64,000 nt of DNA from Limnobacter parvus. GTDB lineage: Bacteria > Pseudomonadota > Gammaproteobacteria > Burkholderiales > Burkholderiaceae_B. The stretch lies in contig NZ_JANKHG010000017.1 of assembly GCF_024623725.1 (NCBI RefSeq), positions 473,265 through 537,264 of the forward strand. Reading direction: 5' to 3'. The notes beneath the pieces were generated by a model. It saw only the letters and a list, made by a program, of their open reading frames with translations. It had not been told where the DNA came from and ran no database searches. Positions 38,153 through 45,154 of the stretch are shown here, piece after piece. Each line of letters begins with the position of its first letter. The stretch's first letter is position 1. Both the position numbers and the translations under genes were made by a program.

Positions 38153-38746
38153 TCAGGATTTCTGTTCAAGTTCTTTGAGTTCTTCAAGGGTGTTTACGTT
38201 GTGGAATGCGGCTTCATCACCAAACTCAACCGCCTGGTGAGGAATGTTGGCATACCACGCATCAATTTTTCTTCCACCCTTGCGCAGAAATTCTTCCAGG
38301 CTGGGCAGCAGTTCAGTGCGCATTAAGCAAAACACCGGGTGATGGCGGCCTTTGGTCGCCGCCACAGTCAACATCAAACTCACATTGTTTTCGAATGGCT
38401 CGCTGAGCTTTTTCACCAAGTCAGTCGGGAAGGCGGGGACATCACAGGGCACGGTAACCAGAAACGGTACTGTTGCATTGCTTAATGCCGCCTGCATGCC
38501 GGCCAGTGGCCCTGCATAGTCGGGTTGAATATCGCACACCACTTCGACCCCGAACCCTTCATAAACACCGATATTCCGATTGGCGTTAATGCAGATGCTG
38601 CCAACCTGGTTACTTAGGCGCATCATGGCGTGCAAGGCCAATGGCGCGTTTTTGTAATTGCGCAGCCCTTTGTCAATGCCGCCCATTCTGCGACCCATGC
38701 CGCCGGCCAGAATTACCCCGGTTATATCGTCTAAAGAAATGCTCAT
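38153..38746 (-). CDS. mobA: Molybdenum cofactor guanylyltransferase MobA
   Basis: A 197-residue nucleotidyltransferase with the LAGGMGRRMGGIDKGL N-terminal GTP-binding motif and VTVPCDVPAFP. It adds GMP to Mo-molybdopterin to make the bis-MGD form used by DMSO-reductase family enzymes such as formate dehydrogenase. The start at 38746 overlaps the fdhD stop by 4 nt; a much longer in-frame reading inside fdhD is rejected. Confidence 0.95.
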   Translation of the reverse strand: MSISLDDITGVILAGGMGRRMGGIDKGLRNYKNAPLALHAMMRLSNQVGSICINANRNIGVYEGFGVEVVCDIQPDYAGPLAGMQAALSNATVPFLVTVPCDVPAFPTDLVKKLSEPFENNVSLMLTVAATKGRHHPVFCLMRTELLPSLEEFLRKGGRKIDAWYANIPHQAVEFGDEAAFHNVNTLEELKELEQKS

Positions 38747-39612
38747 GCGTATAGTGTGTCGTGAAGTGTGTTGAACCGATGCGCCCCGGTGTACAGCAGG
38801 TAATGTTTGCCTTGGCAGCGCCCCAGCATAGTGATGTTTAGTTTTTGAGCAATTTCGTAGCCCATTTGCGTAAGCCCTGAACGCGACACCAAAACGGGTA
38901 TGCCCATTTGCGCGCATTTAATGACCATCTCGGAAGTTAGGCGTCCGGTGGTGTAGAAAATCTTGTCTTCGCCAGTCATGCCATGCAACCACATTTGGCC
39001 TGCAATTGCATCGACTGCATTGTGACGCCCAACATCTTCAACAAACAGCAGAATTTCTCCGCGATTTTCGCCACTGTTGGAACACAGCGCGCAGCCATGC
39101 ACCGCACCGGCTTGCTTGTAAATCGATTCGTGTTTTCGTACATGGTCCATCACGCCGTACAACACGTCTTGCGACAAGCTGTATGCGTTGCTTAGTTGTA
39201 CCTTGTCGAGGTCTTCCATCAGGTCGCCAAACACAGTACCTTGCCCGCAGCCTGAAGTGGTCGTTTTCTTCTCCAGCTTCTGCGCTTTCTCTGTAGTTTC
39301 CCAAATCGTTTGGCCCGTGGTTTTCAGCACAGTTGAAGTGACTGCAACGCTTTCCGTTTCCCAGTCCACATGAATTGCGGCAATTTCAGAAGGGTCTGCA
39401 ACAAGGCGCTGATTCCTTAACCAGCCCAAGGCCAAGGCTTCCGGTTGTGCGCCCAGGGTCATGATGGTAAGCAGCTCTTTTTTGTCGAAATAAAGCGTCA
39501 GTGGATGCTCACCTGAAATTTGAACTGACACTTGTTCGCCACGTTCGTTGGTGGCGGTAATTTCGACTGTGCTGGGTATGCTCGCGTCGGTGGTTTGAAT
39601 GTGTGTTGCCAT
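38743..39612 (-). CDS. fdhD: Formate dehydrogenase sulfurtransferase FdhD
   Basis: A 289-residue FdhD that delivers sulfur to the Mo centre of formate dehydrogenase. The sulfur-carrying pair is in GCALCSNSGE, and FVEDVGRHNAVDA and FYTTGRLTSEMV are diagnostic. The start at 39612 sits 4 nt after the moaA stop; a longer reading would overlap moaA and is not favoured. Context with fdh genes 3 kb away is typical. Confidence 0.95.
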   Translation of the reverse strand: MATHIQTTDASIPSTVEITATNERGEQVSVQISGEHPLTLYFDKKELLTIMTLGAQPEALALGWLRNQRLVADPSEIAAIHVDWETESVAVTSTVLKTTGQTIWETTEKAQKLEKKTTTSGCGQGTVFGDLMEDLDKVQLSNAYSLSQDVLYGVMDHVRKHESIYKQAGAVHGCALCSNSGENRGEILLFVEDVGRHNAVDAIAGQMWLHGMTGEDKIFYTTGRLTSEMVIKCAQMGIPVLVSRSGLTQMGYEIAQKLNITMLGRCQGKHYLLYTGAHRFNTLHDTLYA

Positions 39613-39616
39613 GCCT

Positions 39617-40735
39617 TTAACCACCGATGTACGACATTTCAATTCTGTCTTTGGGTTGGATTGTGTTTCCGGTACGAATTTCACTGTACCGGTCTGCGCG
39701 AACAGACCACAAATTCCGGATGGCGTGGTTCAGTTGCTCGTCAATTTGCGCCGCTTCGGAACCGGACCGAATCAAGGGTTTCAGATCATGGCCTTTGCTC
39801 GCAAACAGGCAGGTGTACAGCTTGCCTTCAGTGGACAAACGAATGCGCGAGCAGTCTTTGCAGAACGCCTGGGTAACTGAGGAAATAACACCAATTTCAC
39901 CGCTGCCATCGCTGTATTTCCAGCGCTCGGCCACTTCGCCGGTGTAGTTGGGGTTCACCATTTGCAGTTGTGAAAGCCCCTGCGAGATCATGTTGATGAT
40001 GCGTGCTGAAGGCACCACCTCGTCCATTTTCCAGCCGTTGCTGCTCCCCACATCCATGTATTCTATGAAGCGCAATATGTGTGGGCTGCCCTTGAAATGG
40101 CTGGCCATGGGCAGCACTTGGTCATCGTTCATGCCGCCTTTTACCACCATGTTGACCTTCACCGGGCCCAGGTCGGCTTCATAGGCCGCTTCAATGCCAT
40201 CCAATACTTCATCAACCGAGAAATCCACATCATTCATTGCCTTGAACACTGCGTCATCGATTGCATCGAGGCTTACCGTGACACGGGTCAGACCTGCTTC
40301 TTTCAGGATTTTGGCCTTCTTTCGAAGCAGGGTGCCATTTGTGGTCAAGGTGATTTCAACTGGTTTGCCGCCAGGTGTACGCAGGCGCGCAAGTTGTTCA
40401 ATCAAAATTTCAATGTGTTTGCGAAGCAGGGGTTCGCCGCCGGTCAGGCGAATTTTTTCGACGCCAAGCGCCACAAATTGGCGGGCCACTTGCTCGATTT
40501 CTTCAAAGCTGAGCAAATCCTTGTGCGGCAGAAACTGATAGTCTTTGTCGAATATTGACTTGGGCATGCAGTACACGCAGCGAAAGTTGCAGCGGTCCGT
40601 GACAGAAATGCGCAAGTCATGAAGCCTGCGATTGAAATGATCTTTTGCGGGTACTTCTTGATTGTGCGGTTCGCTGAAATTCAGTGGAATTACGCGCGAA
40701 TTGTCTTGGACCAGTTGAATAACTCGGTCTGTCAT
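39617..40735 (-). CDS. moaA: GTP 3',8-cyclase MoaA
   Basis: A 372-residue radical SAM enzyme catalysing the first step of molybdopterin synthesis. Radical SAM cysteines are C49, C53 and C56 (CNFRCVYC), the C-terminal cluster is in FCKDCSRIR followed by a third Cys in LYTCLF, and the essential Gly-Gly tail is present (YIGG). First gene of the Mo-cofactor operon, divergent from DUF3305/DUF3306. Confidence 0.96.
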   Translation of the reverse strand: MTDRVIQLVQDNSRVIPLNFSEPHNQEVPAKDHFNRRLHDLRISVTDRCNFRCVYCMPKSIFDKDYQFLPHKDLLSFEEIEQVARQFVALGVEKIRLTGGEPLLRKHIEILIEQLARLRTPGGKPVEITLTTNGTLLRKKAKILKEAGLTRVTVSLDAIDDAVFKAMNDVDFSVDEVLDGIEAAYEADLGPVKVNMVVKGGMNDDQVLPMASHFKGSPHILRFIEYMDVGSSNGWKMDEVVPSARIINMISQGLSQLQMVNPNYTGEVAERWKYSDGSGEIGVISSVTQAFCKDCSRIRLSTEGKLYTCLFASKGHDLKPLIRSGSEAAQIDEQLNHAIRNLWSVRADRYSEIRTGNTIQPKDRIEMSYIGG

Positions 40736-40813
40736 CGTTCAATCCCTCGCCCCATGGGGCAAACTCCTATTGTGATACTTGTGTTGTATCTTCTAATCTA
40801 TTAACCATGAATT

Positions 40814-41323
40814 GTGCCCTTACTGACGGGCACGGGCAACTCGCAGAGGTGTTTTTTGAGTGCAAATTTTTTGGTGCTGGCTGAACTGGCTTTGAATGTA
40901 AAAATAGGCAAGGTTGCGCAAAAGTCGCCTTGGCAGCCGTTTCGTTGGCAGGTTATTGAAATGGGACCCGCAGATGTGCCAATGCCCAAAGCTGAGGAAG
41001 AGGGCGTTCAAACGCTGACCGCACAGGTGTTCCAAGACCAGTTGCAAGGTTACTTCTTGAATTTGGACAACGACACACCTTTCGTCTTTTTTGGTGTGCG
41101 CTATCCGGAGGACAACAAAAATTTAATGCCCACTGTTTTCGAAGCAACTTTGAGCTACGACGAAGCTGCACGGCTGATGGATTCAAATGAGGAAGTTCAA
41201 ACGTTGCCCATGCCCGCTCCCATTGCGCGCTGGTTGGGCGAGTTGGTGGAGGCAAAATACCAGCCTGAGCCAAAACAACGGCGGCGCCCACAATCCTTTC
41301 TGAAACCCGAAGAGCGTGGATAA
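40814..41323 (+). CDS. DUF3305 protein of formate dehydrogenase loci
   Basis: A ~169-residue protein with the DUF3305 core (WQPFRWQVIEM, then WLGELVEAKYQPEPKQRRRP at the end). The family accompanies periplasmic formate dehydrogenases in proteobacteria; role unknown. The GTG at 40814 gives the longest reading. GTG at 40874 is also plausible because family similarity starts near residue 28. It is 3 nt ahead of the DUF3306 gene. Confidence 0.8.
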   Translation: MPLLTGTGNSQRCFLSANFLVLAELALNVKIGKVAQKSPWQPFRWQVIEMGPADVPMPKAEEEGVQTLTAQVFQDQLQGYFLNLDNDTPFVFFGVRYPEDNKNLMPTVFEATLSYDEAARLMDSNEEVQTLPMPAPIARWLGELVEAKYQPEPKQRRRPQSFLKPEERG

Positions 41324-41326
41324 GCG

Positions 41327-41992
41327 ATGAGTGACAATTTTTTAAGCCGTTGGTCTAAGAGAAAGCTGGAAGCGCGAGAGCAGGAAAAACTTGCCGAGTC
41401 CTCGCCCTTGCAACAAGTCACCGAGGCCCGTCAACTTGCCGAGTTACCCGCCGATGATGCTGTAGTCGACACCGAGTCGCTGCAGGCTACCCCGCCACCG
41501 GAATTGCCCTTGCCAACGGAGGCGGACCTTCTGGCGGTGGAACAAGGTGGGGACATCAAAGCATTTATGGTGGAAAAGGTGTCCACAGAGCTCCGAAACA
41601 AGGCCTTCAAGGCCCTGTTCTCTCGACCAGAGTTCAATGTGATGGATGGTCTTGATATCTACATCGATGACTACAACAAGTTCACGCCGCTTACCCAGGA
41701 AGACATTGGAAAAATGACTCTTTCCAAGCAGCTTTTAAGTCGACCTGACTTGGATGTGTTGAATACCGAAGACATACAAACCAAGGTGAAAGAGTTGGTT
41801 TCGACGGTTCAAGACCCGGTTGAGGTGGATGAGAATGTGCTGGACAAACCGAATGTTGAGAAGCCACTGGCAGTGGCCGAGAATGAAGAGCCAGAAGGGC
41901 CTAGGGTAATCCCTGATGGTTTGCAAGTGGCTGATTCTGAACAATTAATAGAAGAACGATCGTTTGAAAACCTTGAGCAAAAACCACGTTGA
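41327..41992 (+). CDS. DUF3306 protein of formate dehydrogenase loci
   Basis: A 221-residue acidic soluble protein. The N-terminal FLSRWSKRKLEAR motif and the central LRNKAFKALFSRPEFNVMDGLD segment identify DUF3306, the usual partner of DUF3305. The last ~80 residues are low complexity and Glu/Val/Pro rich. Probably an assembly or maturation helper for the formate dehydrogenase; no biochemical role is established to my knowledge. Confidence 0.82.
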   Translation: MSDNFLSRWSKRKLEAREQEKLAESSPLQQVTEARQLAELPADDAVVDTESLQATPPPELPLPTEADLLAVEQGGDIKAFMVEKVSTELRNKAFKALFSRPEFNVMDGLDIYIDDYNKFTPLTQEDIGKMTLSKQLLSRPDLDVLNTEDIQTKVKELVSTVQDPVEVDENVLDKPNVEKPLAVAENEEPEGPRVIPDGLQVADSEQLIEERSFENLEQKPR

Positions 41993-41999
41993 TTTGGTA

Positions 42000-42041
42000 C
42001 ATTTTGTCATACCTTTTGCCCAGATCGATACAGACAAAATG
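42000..42041. promoter_or_regulatory. Inverted repeat, candidate activator site for the sigma54 promoter
   Basis: CATTTTGTC (42000-42008) and GACAAAATG (42033-42041) form a perfect 9-bp inverted repeat spaced by 24 nt. It lies ~80-120 nt upstream of the sigma54 promoter, the distance expected of an enhancer-binding-protein site. A weak likeness to the FhlA box of E. coli (CATTTCGT/ACGAAATG) is noted. No T-run follows, so it is not an obvious terminator. Confidence 0.45.
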
Positions 42042-42117
42042 CACCACCCTTAGTTATTGGGCGCAAGCGCGGCTCTCTAGTGCAATGATTCTAAATAAGA
42101 AAATTTCTGGGCGTTGC

Positions 42118-42134
42118 TTGGCACAAGTTTTGCA
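42118..42134 (+). promoter_or_regulatory. Sigma54 promoter of the formate dehydrogenase operon
   Basis: TTGGCACAAGTTTTGCA has the invariant GG (42120-42121) and GC (42132-42133) exactly 10 nt apart, and matches the TGGCAC-N5-TTGC consensus. It is ~35 nt before the first gene of the operon and would need an AAA+ activator. Confidence 0.85.
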
Positions 42135-42168
42135 ATTTAATAACAAATAACCAAAATAGAAGTAGCAG

Positions 42169-44283
42169 ATGACCAACTCGGATGTGTTTGTGTGTGGTTG
42201 CCAGGGCAGTGGCGAAATGGTTGACAAGGCGTTGCAAAACGCCAAAGTTGACGGTATACGCTTTTTGTCTGCCCAGCGCGCGTGTCGCGACGGGATCACC
42301 ACAATCCTTGATTCCAAGAACAAAACCAGCGGCGCCCGCTGTTTCGTCGGTTGTACCCAAGAGCAAGCGGTCTTCGAATCGGTTGCTGAAGGTGCTGCGG
42401 TTCAAAACATCGAGTTTGTTAATCTTCGCGGCTTAATGCGCGGACAGCCCTCTGCACAGTCATCGCTCGACGCGGTGGCTACATTGGCCGCTCTTGCTGC
42501 ATATGAAACTGATTTTCAGGTTGAGCCTGTTCCTGCGGTATTGTTTAAATCGCAAGGCCGCGTGGCCATTGTGGCCAAGAATGACAAACAGCTGCACCAT
42601 GCTCAGACCCTTGCCAACAACCTGACCGTAGACCTGCTGACCGCAGACCCTACCGGGGTGGTCTTGCCCAGCAAGCGTAACTTGAATGTGCTGGCATTGG
42701 GCGTTGAGTCCGCTGAAGGCTATTTGGGTGCTTTTTCACTTTCCACACGCAAAATCAACCCTGTGGACATGGAAATGTGCACGCGTTGTGGCGCTTGTGT
42801 CGATGCCTGCCCAACTGGATCCATTTCAAAAGATTCATTCACCATCGATTTAAACAGTTGCGACCAAAGCGGTGCTTGTATCAAGGCTTGCGGCGAATTT
42901 AAAGCCATTTCGTTTGGTGACATGAATTCGGTATCGGCCCGTGAATATGACATGGTGATCGATTGCACCATGCCGGGTTTGTTTGCAGACCGCCAAGCTC
43001 CCCTGGGCTACTGGCATGTGGGCGACAGCGAGCAACTGATGCTTGAAGCCATGCTGGATGCGGTGCAAACAGTCGGTGAGTTTGAAAAACCCAAGTTTTT
43101 CGAGTACAAGCAGGGCATTTGTGCACACAGCCGATCCAACAAAGACGGTTGCAACAACTGTATTGATGCTTGTAGCACCAAGGCGATAAAGTCTGCCGGT
43201 GAAAAAATTGAAGTGAACCCGCATTTGTGCTTGGGTTGTGGCGCATGTACCACCGTGTGCCCAACAGGTGCGATTCAATTTGCATTAAGCCCAGCCACCA
43301 TTCAGGGGCGTGCAGTAAAAACCGCGGTTAAGGCATTTCGCGCCAATCAAGGGAAGAAGTTGGAACTGGTTTTTCACGGTCCTGAACTTGAGCACAATTG
43401 GCTTGAAGCAGCCAAAAAAGCCAGCAAGCCAGCGTCAAGCAAAACACCTGTCTCAGATTTCAGCCTGTTGCCCCTTGAATTGAATCACAGCGCTAGTGTC
43501 GGGCCAGACCTCTGGTTGTCTGCGTTGGCTTTTGGTGCAGATCGAATCACCATTATGCAGTCTGCAGTGGAAGCCAGCCATTATAGCGAGCCATTAAGCG
43601 CGCAGGTGGAGTGGGTAAACACCTTGCTTGAATCCATTGGCCTGCAGCGTCGTGTGCGTTTGTTGCATATTGGCCAAACCGAACAATTGTTTGAGCCAAG
43701 TCAGTTAAACGCAACGGGGGTTTTGCCTGCAAGCTTCGAGATGTCATCGAACAAGCGCACTCGCATGGAGTTTGCAGTTGATCACCTTGCGGAACATGCA
43801 CAAAAGCATGCAAGTTTAAGTTTCGCAGAGCCTATCGCCTTGCCGGCTGCAGCGCCCTTTGGTGCAGTAATGGTAAACAAAGACAAATGTACCCTGTGCA
43901 TGAGTTGTACCAGCGCTTGCCCGGCGTCTGCATTGATCGATAATCCTGAAATGCCGCAATTGCGCTTTATTGAACGCAATTGCGTCCAGTGTGGCCTGTG
44001 CGTTGAAACATGCCCTGAAAATGCCATGGAGCTGGTGCCCCAGTTGTTACTAGGCCCGGCTGCGCGTGAAAAGCGTGTGTTGAATGAATCGCAACCCTTC
44101 CACTGCATTAGCTGTGGCAAGGCTTTTGGCACCAAGCACATGATTGACAACATGTTCGCCAAATTGAGCGCACACAGCATGTTTGAACGCAATGCCAATC
44201 GCCTGAAAATGTGCGCCGATTGCCGTGTTACCGACATGTACAGCGCCAAAGACGAAATGACCATTTTTGAGGTGAAGAAATGA
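42169..44283 (+). CDS. Multi-cluster 4Fe-4S ferredoxin-like protein of the formate dehydrogenase operon
   Basis: A 704-residue cytoplasmic electron-transfer protein. 4Fe-4S motifs occur near residues 204 (CTRCGACVDACP), 350 (CLGCGACTTVCP), 573 (CTLCMSCTSACP) and 605 (CVQCGLCVETCP). Irregular Cys sets lie near 225 and 325, and two CxxC pairs near the end (CISCGK, CADCRV) may bind zinc. First gene after the sigma54 promoter; its stop overlaps the TorD gene by 4 nt. It belongs to the FDH-associated 4Fe-4S proteins of beta/alphaproteobacteria; exact partner unknown. Confidence 0.85.
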   Translation: MTNSDVFVCGCQGSGEMVDKALQNAKVDGIRFLSAQRACRDGITTILDSKNKTSGARCFVGCTQEQAVFESVAEGAAVQNIEFVNLRGLMRGQPSAQSSLDAVATLAALAAYETDFQVEPVPAVLFKSQGRVAIVAKNDKQLHHAQTLANNLTVDLLTADPTGVVLPSKRNLNVLALGVESAEGYLGAFSLSTRKINPVDMEMCTRCGACVDACPTGSISKDSFTIDLNSCDQSGACIKACGEFKAISFGDMNSVSAREYDMVIDCTMPGLFADRQAPLGYWHVGDSEQLMLEAMLDAVQTVGEFEKPKFFEYKQGICAHSRSNKDGCNNCIDACSTKAIKSAGEKIEVNPHLCLGCGACTTVCPTGAIQFALSPATIQGRAVKTAVKAFRANQGKKLELVFHGPELEHNWLEAAKKASKPASSKTPVSDFSLLPLELNHSASVGPDLWLSALAFGADRITIMQSAVEASHYSEPLSAQVEWVNTLLESIGLQRRVRLLHIGQTEQLFEPSQLNATGVLPASFEMSSNKRTRMEFAVDHLAEHAQKHASLSFAEPIALPAAAPFGAVMVNKDKCTLCMSCTSACPASALIDNPEMPQLRFIERNCVQCGLCVETCPENAMELVPQLLLGPAAREKRVLNESQPFHCISCGKAFGTKHMIDNMFAKLSAHSMFERNANRLKMCADCRVTDMYSAKDEMTIFEVKK

Positions 44284-44906
44284 TCGCCCCAGCGCAACAA
44301 GACGACAACCTGATTGCTGGTGAAGACTGGGCCCGCGCCGATTTTTACGGTCTGCTTTCGCAATTGTTTTCTGGCAATGTGACCGACGAATTTTTGGCCA
44401 AATTTCGTGAAATAGATCGCGCGACCCTCGATATCACAACCCCCTTGGGTTTTGAGTTTTCTGAGCTGATTCGCGCAGTTACTCAATTCGATGCCAAGAA
44501 AATCAATCAGGAATTTGTCGATAATTTTATTGGTGTCGGTCGTCCTGAAGTCATGTTGTATGGCTCTTATTACATGTCTGGTTTTCTGAACGAAAAGCCG
44601 CTTGTGTTGCTACGCGACGATTTGGCCAAGTTCGGACTGACCCGTGACGAAGCCTTGGTTGAGACAGAAGACCACATTGCATTTTTGTGTGAAGTAATGC
44701 GCTACCTGATTCTGGCCGATGATCCGCCCGTTGCGTTTCCCGAGCAGCGCGCGTTCTTCCATGCCCACATGGCCACTTGGTACACCCAGATGGCCGATGA
44801 CATTGAGGCAGCAGCCAATACCGATTTTTATAAAACCGTGGGCCGCTTGGCTCGCGTGTTCTTTGATGTTGAAACACAGTCTTTCGATTTTGAAAGTGCC
44901 GTTTGA
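44280..44906 (+). CDS. TorD/DmsD-family molecular chaperone
   Basis: A 208-residue all-helical chaperone of the TorD family (DFYGLLSQLF at the start, EDHIAFLCEVMRYLI in the middle). Such proteins hold a Mo-enzyme and its Tat signal until cofactor insertion is complete. Here the clients are probably the Tat-bearing catalytic subunit and/or the small Tat protein that follow. ATGA overlap with the preceding gene. Confidence 0.87.
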   Translation: MIAPAQQDDNLIAGEDWARADFYGLLSQLFSGNVTDEFLAKFREIDRATLDITTPLGFEFSELIRAVTQFDAKKINQEFVDNFIGVGRPEVMLYGSYYMSGFLNEKPLVLLRDDLAKFGLTRDEALVETEDHIAFLCEVMRYLILADDPPVAFPEQRAFFHAHMATWYTQMADDIEAAANTDFYKTVGRLARVFFDVETQSFDFESAV

Positions 44907-44920
44907 TTGGAGGTGATGAG

Positions 44921-45139
44921 ATGACCAAGAAAATAACAAGCCAAGACCAACCCAAGCTAGCAAGACGCCAATTCCTGGTAGGCGCTGGTGTGGGCGTAGC
45001 TGCTGCCGGTGCTGCACTGGTGGTTAGCAAACAGCCTGAAGTGGCAGAGCAAGCGGCTGCTGAAGGCACTGAGAAAAAAGCCAAGGGTTATCAGCTCTCT
45101 GAGCATGTGAAAACCTATTACAGAACCTTGCTGGTGTAA
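44921..45139 (+). CDS. Small Tat-signal protein of the formate dehydrogenase operon
   Basis: A 72-residue protein made almost entirely of a Tat signal (ARRQFLVGAG, then an Ala/Gly hydrophobic stretch) and a ~30-residue tail ending SEHVKTYYRTLLV. The start at 44921 is set by a near-perfect GGAGGTGAT ribosome site. Such small Tat proteins recur just upstream of fdhA in this type of locus. It may be an extra membrane-anchored subunit or assembly factor; function unknown. Confidence 0.85.
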   Translation: MTKKITSQDQPKLARRQFLVGAGVGVAAAGAALVVSKQPEVAEQAAAEGTEKKAKGYQLSEHVKTYYRTLLV

Positions 45140-45154
45140 TTCAAGGAGACCAGG

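Noticed and set aside
38747-38917. 57-residue N-terminal extension of MobA
   Set aside because: It lies wholly inside fdhD, and the GTP-binding LAGG motif sits at the normal distance from the ATG at 38746.
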